Positions 1 through 8,402 are shown, numbered from the stretch's first letter. The stretch: DNA of 64,000 bases from Parahaliea mediterranea (GCF_003402235.1 NZ_QEWO01000001.1:62001-126000); one strand, 5' to 3'. The notes: generated from the letters alone by a model not told the origin. A program made the numbers and translations.

Positions 1-2
1 AG

Positions 3-596
3 GGCGCGCCGGTGGATTTCAGCGGCCACTGGGAAATGAACTACGCCCAGAGCGACAACATCCAGGCCCGGCTGAACGCCCTGGTGCGCGAGCTGCGCAA
101 GCAGACCGAGCGGCGCAGCGCGGGCGGCGGCGAAGTGGGTGGCCCGGCCATTGCCATTGGCGGCAGCAACAGCGGCGCGTCCGTCATGGGGCTGGCGCAG
201 ATGGCGGACATGATCACCCAGTCCGCCCTGGTCACCGTGGCCCAGGACAGCCAGGGCATCCAGGTCAAGCGCGAGGGCAACTTCGCCCTGGACTGCCAGT
301 TCACCGGCCCCGACGCCTACCGCCTGGATTCCCCCTTCGGGCGCGAGTTGTGCGGCTGGGACGGCCATCAACTGGTGTTTACCCTGCTGCTGCCCGACGG
401 GCTCAGCATCCGCCATCGCCTGACCCTCAGCCAGGATCGCCAGAACATGAACATCGCCACCACCGTGGTGTCCGACCAGGTGTCCATGCCCTTTACCCTG
501 AACCGCGTTTACACCCGCTTTGAACCCGGCAGCAGCGGCTACCACTGCGAAATGACCGTCACCCGCGGGCGCGTGTGCACCACGGAGGCGCCGTGA
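3..596 (+). CDS. Unknown protein, 5' end cut off by window edge
   Basis: The frame is open from the first base, so the true start lies upstream; the visible part is about 198 residues. The first visible residues read like the beginning of a mature exported domain (VDFSGHWEMNYAQSD), followed by a helical stretch with a Gly/Ser-rich linker and then a beta-rich half of about 110 residues. I do not recognise a family. The stop overlaps the GTG start of the next gene by 3 bases, which suggests co-transcription with the lipoprotein downstream and possibly a shared envelope role (inference). There is no catalytic motif I can name. Confidence 0.7.
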   Translation, partial: GAPVDFSGHWEMNYAQSDNIQARLNALVRELRKQTERRSAGGGEVGGPAIAIGGSNSGASVMGLAQMADMITQSALVTVAQDSQGIQVKREGNFALDCQFTGPDAYRLDSPFGRELCGWDGHQLVFTLLLPDGLSIRHRLTLSQDRQNMNIATTVVSDQVSMPFTLNRVYTRFEPGSSGYHCEMTVTRGRVCTTEAP

Positions 597-1756
597 GGGC
601 GGCGCTGACAGCAGTGCTGGCCCTGGCCCCGGCGCTGTTGCTGCTGGCCGCCTGTGGCGGCACCGCCACACGCCCGTCTCCCCAGTATGCCCCGCCCGTG
701 CAGGCCGCTGAATGGCCGGCGCCGGTGGGCAGCGTGGTGCTCCGGCGGCAGGCCCCGATGGATGACGCGGCAGCCCTGGATATCGGCCTTGCGGTGTTCG
801 ACCCGGGGCTGGCCGAGGATGTGACCTCACACGGTACGCGCGGCATTTTTCCGGAAATCCGCCGGGCGGAAGTGCGCTACTTGCCGGTGCTGCTGCGCCA
901 GGCGCTGGTGGATGCCGGCGCCTGGGGCGTGGTGCGGGTGTTGCCCGAAGCCGACGACAGCGCTGAGCTGCAGATCAGCGCCACCATTTTGCACTCCGAT
1001 GGCCTGCGCCTGGCGCTTGCGGTGAATGCCCGCGATGCCACCGGCCGGGTGTGGCTGCAGCGCGTGTATACCGATGTCACCGGCCCCGGCGATTACCCGG
1101 TGCCGGCCGGGGCCGACCCCTTTGCCGACCTGTACCGCCAGATCGCCAACGACCTGCTGGCGGTGCGCCAGGGCCTATCCAGCGCCGAGGTGCGCGCCAT
1201 CGCCCAGGTGGGCGAACTGCGCTATGCCCAAAGCCTGGCGCCGGATGCCTTTGCCGGCTATCTGGTGGCGGACGAGGCCGGGCACCTGCGCGTGCAGCGG
1301 CTGCCGGCAGAGGGCGACCCGATGATGGCGCGGGTGCAGCGCCTGCGCGACCAGGAGCACCGCTTTATCGACACGGTGGACGAGCAGTATGTGGACCTGG
1401 TTGATGACATGCGCCCCACCTACGACCTGTGGCGCCAGTACGGGCGCGAACAGGCCGAATACATGCAGGGCTACCAGCAGCGCCTGCAGGACAGGGACAG
1501 CGCCGGCCGGCGCGGCTCCTTTGCCGCCATGCAGCAGACCTACAACACCTTTCGCTGGAGCAAGGTGCAGCAGCAGGACCTGCGGGAACTGGCCCAGGGC
1601 TTTGACAACGAAGTGAGCCCCACGGTGCTGGATGTCAGCGGCCGCGTGTTCCGCCTGAGCGGCAGCCTGGAATCCCAGTACGACGAATGGCGCGGCATTC
1701 TGCGCCAGATCTTCGCCCTGGAAACCGGCCTTGGCTTAGCGCCCGAGGGCCAGTGA
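593..1756 (+). CDS. Conserved lipoprotein of unknown function
   Basis: 387 residues from a GTG whose TGA overlap with the upstream gene (GTGA) and the GGAGG at 584-588 decide the start; an upstream GTG at 575 would bury the signal peptide. The N-terminus is a lipoprotein signal ending in the lipobox LLAAC with Cys21 as the lipidated residue. An alpha/beta domain (about residues 40-190) is followed by a long helical, Gln/Arg-rich region (about 245-370) that could form a coiled coil. Export and anchoring in the membrane are clear from sequence; function is not. Coupled to the truncated gene before it. Confidence 0.75.
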   Translation: MRAALTAVLALAPALLLLAACGGTATRPSPQYAPPVQAAEWPAPVGSVVLRRQAPMDDAAALDIGLAVFDPGLAEDVTSHGTRGIFPEIRRAEVRYLPVLLRQALVDAGAWGVVRVLPEADDSAELQISATILHSDGLRLALAVNARDATGRVWLQRVYTDVTGPGDYPVPAGADPFADLYRQIANDLLAVRQGLSSAEVRAIAQVGELRYAQSLAPDAFAGYLVADEAGHLRVQRLPAEGDPMMARVQRLRDQEHRFIDTVDEQYVDLVDDMRPTYDLWRQYGREQAEYMQGYQQRLQDRDSAGRRGSFAAMQQTYNTFRWSKVQQQDLRELAQGFDNEVSPTVLDVSGRVFRLSGSLESQYDEWRGILRQIFALETGLGLAPEGQ

Positions 1757-1785
1757 TGCAAGCGCTCTGGCTATACTGCAAGTTC

Positions 1786-1801
1786 CGGCCGCAAGCGGCC
1801 G
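1786..1801. repeat. Short inverted repeat between lipoprotein and HTH gene
   Basis: CGGCC, then GCAAGC, then GGCCG makes a compact hairpin in the 79-bp gap. A TATACT box (1772-1777) sits just upstream and could be a -10 element for the next gene, but no good -35 is seen at the right distance. There is no T-tract, so a terminator is not supported. Confidence 0.3.
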
Positions 1802-1835
1802 TGCACAGGGATTGGGAACAACATGAGCTGCGAAC

Positions 1836-2564
1836 ATGAGTGAGCGGAGCGACGAAGCACAGGAGCGCACCCTGGTGGATGCGCTGCTGCGCCTGAGCGG
1901 CGAAGTGGCCGGCGGCACCCTGGGGCTGGCCCGCAACACCGCCACCCTCAGCGCCATGCTCGGCGAGTCCTGGCTGCGCCAGATACTCAGCGCCAGCATG
2001 GAGCCCGAGCGGCTGGAGGCCATGGCCGAGGCCGGCCACTTCCTGCGCGACACCCGGGAGACGGCCGGGCTCACGCTGAAGGAGCTGGCCGAGAGCCTGG
2101 GTTTGGCAGACAAGCAGATGCTGGAAGCGGTAGAGAGCGGTGAAAAACTGCTGCCGCTGGAGCTGGTGCTGCGCAGCGCTTCGCTGCTGGCGCGCCACGA
2201 CCCGATCCCCTTTTTGCTGAAATTCCTGCGCACCTACAACCCGCAGCTGGAAAAGCGCCTGGAGGACTGGGGCGTAATGGCCCTGCCGCGCCAGTACGAG
2301 CGCGAGCGCCGTTTCATCAACCTGTACCGCAAGCACGATGCCCTGCGCCGCTTCAGCGACAGCGAGTTCCAGCGCTACATTGAGTACATGGACAGCTCAT
2401 CCAACCTGGTGCTGGATGTCATGGCCCGGGAAAAGGCCGCCCACGCCGGCACCCGTACCCGCACCGCCGCCAAACGGTCCAGCCGCACGGCAAAGTCAAA
2501 GGCGAGCCCCAAATCCTCCGGCAAAACCGCCGGCAAAGCCCGACCCCCGCGCCGCAAAAACTGA
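1836..2564 (+). CDS. Helix-turn-helix (XRE-like) domain protein
   Basis: 242 residues. An N-terminal helical segment is followed by an XRE/Cro-like helix-turn-helix at about residues 69-120 (LRDTRETAGLTLKELAESLG and the helix after it), then a conserved middle region and a strongly basic, low-complexity tail of Lys/Arg/Ser/Ala from about 205 onward. The tail resembles histone-H1-like or AlgP-like tails and may bind DNA or RNA non-specifically (inference). It lies 29 bp upstream of rlmKL on the same strand. No ligand or enzyme domain is visible. Most likely a nucleoid-associated or local regulatory protein; targets unknown. Confidence 0.65.
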   Translation: MSERSDEAQERTLVDALLRLSGEVAGGTLGLARNTATLSAMLGESWLRQILSASMEPERLEAMAEAGHFLRDTRETAGLTLKELAESLGLADKQMLEAVESGEKLLPLELVLRSASLLARHDPIPFLLKFLRTYNPQLEKRLEDWGVMALPRQYERERRFINLYRKHDALRRFSDSEFQRYIEYMDSSSNLVLDVMAREKAAHAGTRTRTAAKRSSRTAKSKASPKSSGKTAGKARPPRRKN

Positions 2565-2593
2565 GCCGCCGGCGCCGCCACAGGAGAGTCTGA

Positions 2594-4798
2594 TTGAGTA
2601 CCGACGAACAGCACTGGTTTGCCACCTGCCCCAAGGGCATTGAGAGCCTGCTGGCCCATGAGCTGCAGAGCCTGGGGGCGAACACAGTGCGCGAGACCGT
2701 CGCCGGCGTGCATTTTTCCGGGCCGCTGGCGGCGGCCTACCGCGTCTGTCTGTGGTCGCGCCTGGCCAACCGGGTGCTGCTGCCCCTGGCCACGGTGGAC
2801 GCCGCCGATGGCGACCAACTCTACGCTGGGCTCAGTGCCCTGGACTGGCAGCGCTGGATGCAGGTGCGCCAGACCTTCGCCATTGATTTCAGCGGCCAGA
2901 ACCGCGCCATTCGCAATACCCAGTTCGGCGCCCAGCGCGCCAAAGACGCCCTGGTGGACTGGTTTGCCCAGCGCTTTGGCCGGCGGCCCTCGGTGGAGCG
3001 GCGCGACCCGGACTTGCGCTTCAACCTGCGCCTGTCCAAAGACCGGGCCATGCTGGCCCTGGACATGGTGGGTGGCAGCCTGCACCGGCGCGGCTACCGC
3101 AGCGAAGCGGGGGCGGCCCCGCTGAAGGAGAACCTGGCGGCCGCCATCCTGTTGCGTGCCGACTGGCCCGGCATGGCCGCCCGGGGCGGGGCATTGATCG
3201 ATCCTATGTGTGGCGCCGGCACCCTGCTGCTGGAAGGCGCCATGATGGCCGCGGATATCGCCCCGGCGCTGGAGCGCCAGCGCTTTGGTTTCGAGGCCTG
3301 GTCGGGGCACAACCCCCAGCAGTGGCAGGCCATTCTGAGCGACGCCCGCGGCCGGGCCGAGCGCGGCCGCCAGCGCCAGCTGCCGGAGATGCGCGGCTAC
3401 GACGCCGATCACCGGGTGGTGCGCCGGGCCCAGGAAAACATCGCCCGCCTTGGCCTTGAGCGGGCGGTGCGGGTGCTGCGCAAGCCCCTGGCGGAATTGC
3501 GCCGCCCCACCCACCTGCCGATCGCCGAGGGCCTGCTGGTGTGCAACCCGCCCTATGGCGAACGCCTGGGCGAAAAAGACAGCCTGCGCTATCTCTACCG
3601 CGAGCTGGGCGCCGCCATGAAGCGGGAATTTGACGACTGGCAGGCGGCCATCTTCACCTCCGACCTGGACCTCGGTCGCGCCATCGGCCTGCGCAGCCAC
3701 CGCCAGTACAAACTCTACAACGGTGCCCTGCCGGCCAGCCTGTTGCTGTTCGATTTGAAGGACAACCGGCTGCGGGACGAGGCCCCCCCGGCTAGCAGCC
3801 CGCCGCCTACGGCGCCGGCAGAACAGGCGGCGCCGGCGGCCCCCCTGTCGGAGGGCGCGCAGATGTTTGCCAACCGCCTGCGCAAAAACCGCCGCCGCCT
3901 TGGCCCCTGGCTCAAGCGCAGCGCCGTGGAGTGCTATCGCCTGTACGATGCCGACATGCCCGAGTACGCGGTGGCGGTGGATATGTACGGCAGCCAGGTG
4001 CATGTGGCGGAGTACCGCGCCCCGGCCGGTATCGACCCCGACGCCGCCGCCCGGCGCCTGGACGAGGTGATGGCCGCGCTGCCCGGCGCCCTGAACGTAA
4101 AGCCGGCGGATATTGCCCTCAAGGTGCGCCAGCGCCAGCGGGGCAGCGAGCAGTATGCACGACAGGCCGACCGCGGCGAGTTCTTCAGCGTGCGGGAGGG
4201 GCAGGCCAAGCTGCTGGTCAACCTGCACGACTACCTCGACACCGGCCTGTTCCTGGATCACCGGCCCCTGCGCCTGCGCATTGCCGCCGAGGCCCGGGGG
4301 CGGGACTTCCTCAACCTGTTCTGCTACACCGGGGCCGCCACCGTGCAGGCGGCGGTGGGCGGGGCGCGCTCCACCACCAGTGTGGATTTGTCCAACACCT
4401 ACCTCGGCTGGCTGCGCAAAAACCTGGCCCACAACGGCCTGGGGGAGCAGGGCAATCGCATCGAGCGCAGCGATTGCCTGCGCTGGCTGGAGCAGGGCGG
4501 GCGCGACTACGACCTCATCATGCTCGACCCGCCGTCCTTCTCCAATTCGCGGGCGGTGAAAGACAGCTTCGACGTGCAGCGCGATCACCCGGCCCTGGTA
4601 CAGGCCGCCATGGCCCGGCTGCGCCCCGACGGCCAGTTGTACTTCTCCAACAATCGCCGCGGGTTCCGGCTGGCGCCGGAACTGGCCGAGCAGTTTGACT
4701 GCCAGGACATTACCCGCGACACCCTCGACCCGGATTTCGAGCGCAATGCCCGCATCCACGTTTGCTTCCGCCTGCGCCACCGGGGGGCTGCTGCCTAG
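2594..4798 (+). CDS. rlmKL: Fused 23S rRNA m2G2445/m7G2069 methyltransferase RlmKL
   Basis: 734 residues, near the usual length of the fused gammaproteobacterial enzyme. The N-terminal half has a THUMP-type RNA-binding region and an RlmL methyltransferase domain with a DPMCGAGT SAM-binding motif (203-210) and NPPY (318-321). The C-terminal half is RlmK, with LNLFCYTG (573-580) and DPPSFS (645-650). Both catalytic halves therefore look intact. The Ala/Pro-rich stretch around residues 395-420 is the inter-domain linker. The start is a TTG preceded by AGGAGAG at 2582-2588. It modifies G2445 and G2069 of 23S rRNA using S-adenosylmethionine. No partner gene is adjacent. Confidence 0.95.
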   Translation: MSTDEQHWFATCPKGIESLLAHELQSLGANTVRETVAGVHFSGPLAAAYRVCLWSRLANRVLLPLATVDAADGDQLYAGLSALDWQRWMQVRQTFAIDFSGQNRAIRNTQFGAQRAKDALVDWFAQRFGRRPSVERRDPDLRFNLRLSKDRAMLALDMVGGSLHRRGYRSEAGAAPLKENLAAAILLRADWPGMAARGGALIDPMCGAGTLLLEGAMMAADIAPALERQRFGFEAWSGHNPQQWQAILSDARGRAERGRQRQLPEMRGYDADHRVVRRAQENIARLGLERAVRVLRKPLAELRRPTHLPIAEGLLVCNPPYGERLGEKDSLRYLYRELGAAMKREFDDWQAAIFTSDLDLGRAIGLRSHRQYKLYNGALPASLLLFDLKDNRLRDEAPPASSPPPTAPAEQAAPAAPLSEGAQMFANRLRKNRRRLGPWLKRSAVECYRLYDADMPEYAVAVDMYGSQVHVAEYRAPAGIDPDAAARRLDEVMAALPGALNVKPADIALKVRQRQRGSEQYARQADRGEFFSVREGQAKLLVNLHDYLDTGLFLDHRPLRLRIAAEARGRDFLNLFCYTGAATVQAAVGGARSTTSVDLSNTYLGWLRKNLAHNGLGEQGNRIERSDCLRWLEQGGRDYDLIMLDPPSFSNSRAVKDSFDVQRDHPALVQAAMARLRPDGQLYFSNNRRGFRLAPELAEQFDCQDITRDTLDPDFERNARIHVCFRLRHRGAAA

Positions 4799-4928
4799 CC
4801 CCTTGCGCCCGGTTCGCCAGCCCGCCTGGCGCCGCTTTTCGGGTAAGCGTCTACAAACCTCCGCGCGGCGGCTATCCACAGCGGCAGGTGTTTTTCCGCG
4901 GGGGTTTACTAATAGATAGTAGTTTACG

Positions 4929-4946
4929 AAGTTGTTGGCACAACTT
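4929..4946. repeat. Inverted repeat AAGTTGT-TGGC-ACAACTT
   Basis: A perfect 7-bp inverted repeat with a 4-base spacer in the AT-rich part of the gap. It could be a protein-binding operator or a small hairpin; there is no T-tract next to it. Confidence 0.6.
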
Positions 4947-5040
4947 GCTGAAAATTAAAAGGAAAATTCAGGGCCGGCGATGGTGACGGCAAGGCGAGGG
5001 CGCAGGGCGGGTTCCACTCTGGCCCTTGGCGCCGCGGGCT

Positions 5041-5087
5041 GTCCCCAAAGTTATCCACAGGCTGTTCTGTGGATAAGCTGTGGGGAC
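5041..5087. promoter_or_regulatory. Nested palindrome with two perfect facing DnaA boxes
   Basis: TTATCCACA (5051-5059) and TGTGGATAA (5068-5076) are exact consensus DnaA boxes in opposite orientation; the inverted repeat runs to 10 bp with a 6-bp spacer. It is nested inside a second inverted repeat, GTCCCCA (5041-5047) with TGGGGAC (5081-5087). DnaA binding is expected from the consensus; the role (origin, titration site, or DnaA regulation of a neighbour) is inference. Confidence 0.7.
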
Positions 5088-5106
5088 GGCGGGGGTCAGG
5101 CCGGCT

Positions 5107-6135
5107 TTATGCGGGGTCGGCCAGCTTCAGTAACTGCTTGCCCTGGTTGCGTCCGTCGAACAGGCGCAGCAGGGTGGCGGGAATGTTCTCAAAGCCCTCC
5201 TGAATGTCTTCGCGCCAGGCGATTTCGCCGGCGCCCACCCACTGCCCCAGGTCGGCGTAGGCCGCCTCGGCCTGGTCGAGAAAGTCGATCACAATAAAGC
5301 CCTGCATGCGGATACGGCGGGTGACCAGTTTCATGATGTTGCTGGGCCCGGGGCTGGGGGCGTCGTCGTTGTAGCCGGAGATGGCCCCGCACAGCACAAT
5401 GCGGCCAAAGTCCGCCATCTGCTCGATGCCGGCTTCCAGCGTGGCGCCGCCCACGTTGTCGAAGAACACATTGATGCCCATGGGGCAGCGGCGGGCCAGC
5501 TCGGCCGCTACGTCCTGGTTGCGGTAGTCAATCACCTCCTCGATGCGACACTGCTCGCGCAGCCACTGGCACTTGTCCTCGCCGCCGGCAATGCCAATCA
5601 CCCGGCAGCCCTTGATGCGGGCAATTTGGGCGACCACCGAACCGGTGGCCCCGGCGGCGCCGGAAACCAGCACGGTTTCGCCAGCCTGGGGCTGGCCCAC
5701 ATGCAGCAGGCCAAAGTAGGCGGTAAGGCTGGTGGCGCCAAACACACCCAGGGCCATGGCCGGCGGGGTGCCGGCGGGCAGGGGGCGCGGCGGCATCAGG
5801 GCCGAGGCCGGGTCGCCCACGCTGTATTCCTGCCAGTTCATCATCCCCTGCACCAGGGTGCCGGTGGGCAGGTCCGGGTTGCTGGAGGCAACCACCTGGC
5901 CGATGCCGCTGGCGCGCATCGGCTCGCCCACTGGCACCGGCGGCAGGTAGGAGGGTTCGTCTTCCACCCAGCCGCGCATGGCCGGGTCGAAGCTGAGCAT
6001 CAGTGTCTTCACCAGCACCTGGCCGGCGGCCAGGTCGGGCTCGGGCATGGGGGCGTGCGCCAGTTCAAAATGCTCTGGGCCGATCATGCCCTGGGGGCGT
6101 GATTTCAGCAGCCACTGGCGGTTGGTCTCGCTCAT
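5107..6135 (-). CDS. Zinc-independent MDR-family NADP-dependent oxidoreductase (CurA/LTB4DH-like)
   Basis: 342 residues, the usual size for the leukotriene B4 dehydrogenase/CurA/YncB branch of medium-chain reductases. An N-terminal GroES-like domain (MRGWVEDEPSYLPPV around 53-67 is characteristic) precedes a Rossmann domain with the dinucleotide loop GAAGATGS (159-166). No catalytic zinc cysteine pattern is seen, as expected for this branch, which reduces activated C=C bonds of enones with NADPH. Cytosolic. The leader on this strand is C/A-rich and low in complexity. The exact substrate cannot be read from sequence. Confidence 0.88.
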   Translation of the reverse strand: MSETNRQWLLKSRPQGMIGPEHFELAHAPMPEPDLAAGQVLVKTLMLSFDPAMRGWVEDEPSYLPPVPVGEPMRASGIGQVVASSNPDLPTGTLVQGMMNWQEYSVGDPASALMPPRPLPAGTPPAMALGVFGATSLTAYFGLLHVGQPQAGETVLVSGAAGATGSVVAQIARIKGCRVIGIAGGEDKCQWLREQCRIEEVIDYRNQDVAAELARRCPMGINVFFDNVGGATLEAGIEQMADFGRIVLCGAISGYNDDAPSPGPSNIMKLVTRRIRMQGFIVIDFLDQAEAAYADLGQWVGAGEIAWREDIQEGFENIPATLLRLFDGRNQGKQLLKLADPA

Positions 6136-6151
6136 CGGTGTTGTCCTTATC

Positions 6152-6205
6152 GTGGGTGGATGGTGAGTGGGTGAGTGGTGGGTGGTTTGTGGGTGAAAGG
6201 TGCGT
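6152..6205. repeat. G/T-rich low-complexity stretch upstream of the oxidoreductase
   Basis: Repeated GGTGGAT/GAGTGGGT/GGTGGGTGG words form an irregular G/T-rich tract on the + strand, so the oxidoreductase leader on the - strand is C/A-rich and probably unstructured. Four GGG runs are present, but their spacing is long for a stable G-quadruplex. Confidence 0.55.
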
Positions 6206-6381
6206 GCCGGGCCGGCGCTTGAGCCTGCCGGCGAGAGGCGACATTAGAGCACCGGCCGCGCCGTTCTGCCAGGGCCGCAGCCTAGCCGCAGCCCCGCCAG
6301 CATGACAGGGGCGCCCCGCTGTGGTGAAATCGGCGGTTTCGCCCCACAACCCGCCGCGCTTTAAGGGCCCGCTTTGCCACC

Positions 6382-6846
6382 GTGAAAACCCTGCTGATTG
6401 TCTATCACAGCCAGAGTGGCGCCAGCGCCGCGCTGGCCCACGCGCTGTGGCAGGGGGCCTGCACCGCGGCGGATGAAGATGCGTGCACCGTTGTTTTGCG
6501 CCGGGCCTGGGACAGCGGCAGCGCCGACCTGTCAAACGCCGATGCACTGGTGCTGGTGGGGGCGGAAAACGCCGGCGCCCTGGCCGGCGGCCTTAAGGAT
6601 TACCTGGACCGGGTGTTCTACCCGGCCATCAATGCAGGCCGGGTATTGCCCTGCGCCCTGGTGTTGTCGGCGGGCAATGACGGGCGCAACGCCCGCCGCC
6701 AGGCCCAGCGCATGCTTGCCGGTATTCCTTTCACCGAGGCAACAGAGCCGCTGATCTGCCGCGGCGCGGTTACCGACCGCCATCGGCAGCAGTGTGGCGA
6801 GTTGGGCCAGGCCCTGGTGGCGGGGCTTGCCATGGGCATTTTCTGA
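6382..6846 (+). CDS. Flavodoxin-like / NADPH-dependent FMN-binding protein
   Basis: 154 residues from GTG. It begins with a beta strand and an FMN phosphate-binding-loop-like segment, KTLLIVYHSQSGAS, typical of flavodoxins and WrbA-like reductases. Further flavodoxin-fold signatures are the DALVLVGAENAG strand-loop and the LKDYLDRVFYPA helix following it. No second domain. It probably binds FMN and moves electrons or reduces small molecules; the partner is unknown. It lies 49 bp upstream of the thioesterase gene on the same strand, and the two may be co-transcribed. Confidence 0.75.
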   Translation: MKTLLIVYHSQSGASAALAHALWQGACTAADEDACTVVLRRAWDSGSADLSNADALVLVGAENAGALAGGLKDYLDRVFYPAINAGRVLPCALVLSAGNDGRNARRQAQRMLAGIPFTEATEPLICRGAVTDRHRQQCGELGQALVAGLAMGIF

Positions 6847-6895
6847 ATCCGGTGTGCGTACCCGGGGACTGTGAATAAAAGGGGAAGCAACAGAC

Positions 6896-7420
6896 ATGAG
6901 CGAAGGTGACAGCACCAACAACGCGCCCGGAATGACGAGTGCGCCCGAGGGTTTGGCGCCGGTGCCCGAGGGCTTTGAGCAGGTGCCCAGGGGCATGGGC
7001 TTTACCGATAACCTGCAGCCCTTCTACCGGCGGGTGTCGGCCGAGGGTGTGACCTTCGGCCTGTACGTCGACAAGCAGCACGCCAATATGATGGGCATTT
7101 GCCACGGCGGTGCGCTGATGACGCTGGCGGATATCGCCGCGGCCTCGGGTGTAAACCACGCCCGTGGTGAAATGGGGGGCAACCCGACCATCAACCTGTC
7201 GCTGGACTTCATCAGCGCCGGTAAACAGGGCGACTGGCTGGAGGCCCGCAACAGCGAGGTGACGGTGAGGCGGCGCTTTGGCTTTTGCAGTGGCCTGATT
7301 GTCAGCGAGCGTGGCATCGTCGCCCGTTACAGCGGCACCTTCTACCTGCCCGATCACGACGGCATGTGGCAGGGTGGAGAGGGTAAAAAACGGATCGGGG
7401 CGCTGGGGGCGTCGTCCTAG
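6896..7420 (+). CDS. PaaI-type hotdog-fold acyl-CoA thioesterase
   Basis: 174 residues. The family signature NMMGICHGGALMTLADIAAA lies in the middle, with the HGG loop and the following helix Asp that form the active site in PaaI/YbgC-like hotdog enzymes. PTINLSLDFISAGKQGDW is the next strand pair. The first ~35 residues are a Pro/Gly-rich extension containing two similar short words (PEGLAPVPEG then EGFEQVP). Expected activity is hydrolysis of a medium or aromatic acyl-CoA in the cytosol; the substrate is not predictable. It converges on the LysR gene, with a hairpin between them. Confidence 0.88.
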   Translation: MSEGDSTNNAPGMTSAPEGLAPVPEGFEQVPRGMGFTDNLQPFYRRVSAEGVTFGLYVDKQHANMMGICHGGALMTLADIAAASGVNHARGEMGGNPTINLSLDFISAGKQGDWLEARNSEVTVRRRFGFCSGLIVSERGIVARYSGTFYLPDHDGMWQGGEGKKRIGALGASS

Positions 7421-7460
7421 CCATTGGCGGGTTCGGCAGCAGTGCTGGCCATCCAGCGTT

Positions 7461-7487
7461 AGCCGGCTGTTTATGGATTAGCCGGCT
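7461..7487. terminator. Possible bidirectional terminator hairpin
   Basis: Two copies of the self-complementary octamer AGCCGGCT (7461-7468 and 7480-7487) flank an 11-base loop between convergent genes. A degenerate third copy, AGTCGGCT, follows near 7506. There is no strong T-tract, so this is a position-based call. Confidence 0.4.
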
Positions 7488-7504
7488 GCGCCTGCTGTTT
7501 ATGG

Positions 7505-8383
7505 TTAGTCGGCTTCGCCGTCGAGAGTCTCAATAAACGCCCGGGCGGCCCGCGACAGGCTGCGCCCGCGGTGATAGATCACCCCCAGAGTGCGCTCAAT
7601 GCGAATGCCCTTTACCGACAGCGGCAGCAGGGTGTGATCGCACATGCTGCGCGGCAGCACCGTCCAGCCCAGGCCCACCGAGGCCATCATGCGAATGGTT
7701 TCCAGGTAGTTGGTGGCCATGGACACCTGCAGGTCGAGGCGGTGCTGGTCGAACAGCCGTTTCACAATCTGGCCGGTGTAGGTGTTCAGGCCGGGCAGCA
7801 CGGCGGGGTGCTCCGCCAGCGCGGCCAGCGGGCAGGGGGCGAGGTGGGCCAGGGGGTGGTCCCGGGCCACCATGACATCCAGCGGGTCCGGCCACACGGC
7901 CTGGGTGATGATGCTGGCATCGGCGTCCGGTGCCAGGGTCACCACGGCCAGTTCCACCTTGCCGTGGGTGATCAGGTCGTAGGCCTGCTCGGAATCCATG
8001 AACTCAATGTCGATCTGCACCGCCGGAAAGGCCTTGCTGAAGCGACTCAGCACCGGCGGCAGGCGGTGCAGGCCGATGTGGTGGCTGGTGGCCAGGCGCA
8101 GGTCGCCGGCCACCTGGCCGGACAAATCGCGCACCGCCTGGCGCGCCATGTCCAGTTGCTGGATGACCGACTTGGCGTAGGGCATCAGCGCCTCGCCGGC
8201 CTCGGTGAGCCCCACGTGGCGGCCAATCCGGTCGAACAGTTGGCAGCTCAGTTGCTGCTCCAGCAGGGCGATGCGCTTGCTCACCGCCGGTTGGGTCAGG
8301 TGGAGCTTTTCGGCGGCCTGCGAGAAGGACCGCTCCTGTGCTACCTGGATGAAGGCCTGCAGGTTCTGGGTTTCCATTTTCAT
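7505..8383 (-). CDS. LysR-family transcriptional regulator divergent to leuC
   Basis: 292 residues, standard LysR length. A winged HTH occupies residues 5-63 (NLQAFIQVAQERSFSQAAEK and the recognition helix LTQPAVSKRIALLEQQL), followed by a periplasmic-binding-protein-like effector domain from about residue 93. It is transcribed divergently from leuC, the same placement I recall for a LysR gene beside leuC in Pseudomonas. A perfect inverted repeat in the shared promoter region is its likely operator. It probably activates leuCDB in response to a pathway intermediate (inference); an alternative role in regulating only itself cannot be excluded. Confidence 0.92.
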   Translation of the reverse strand: MKMETQNLQAFIQVAQERSFSQAAEKLHLTQPAVSKRIALLEQQLSCQLFDRIGRHVGLTEAGEALMPYAKSVIQQLDMARQAVRDLSGQVAGDLRLATSHHIGLHRLPPVLSRFSKAFPAVQIDIEFMDSEQAYDLITHGKVELAVVTLAPDADASIITQAVWPDPLDVMVARDHPLAHLAPCPLAALAEHPAVLPGLNTYTGQIVKRLFDQHRLDLQVSMATNYLETIRMMASVGLGWTVLPRSMCDHTLLPLSVKGIRIERTLGVIYHRGRSLSRAARAFIETLDGEAD

Positions 8384-8402
8384 TCCTTTCGGGAATCGAT
8401 TG

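Larger units (their letters stand above)
4799..5106. other. 308-bp intergenic gap with DnaA-box palindrome and AT-rich core
   Basis: No gene lies between rlmKL (+) and the convergent oxidoreductase (-). The gap holds a near-consensus DnaA box CTATCCACA (4872-4880), an AT-rich stretch (about 4905-4972) with a perfect 7-bp inverted repeat, and two perfect DnaA boxes in a nested palindrome (5041-5087). This combination is typical of replication-initiation or DnaA-titration sites. No dnaA, dnaN, gyrB, rpmH or mnmG is nearby, so a chromosomal origin is not established. Confidence 0.6.
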
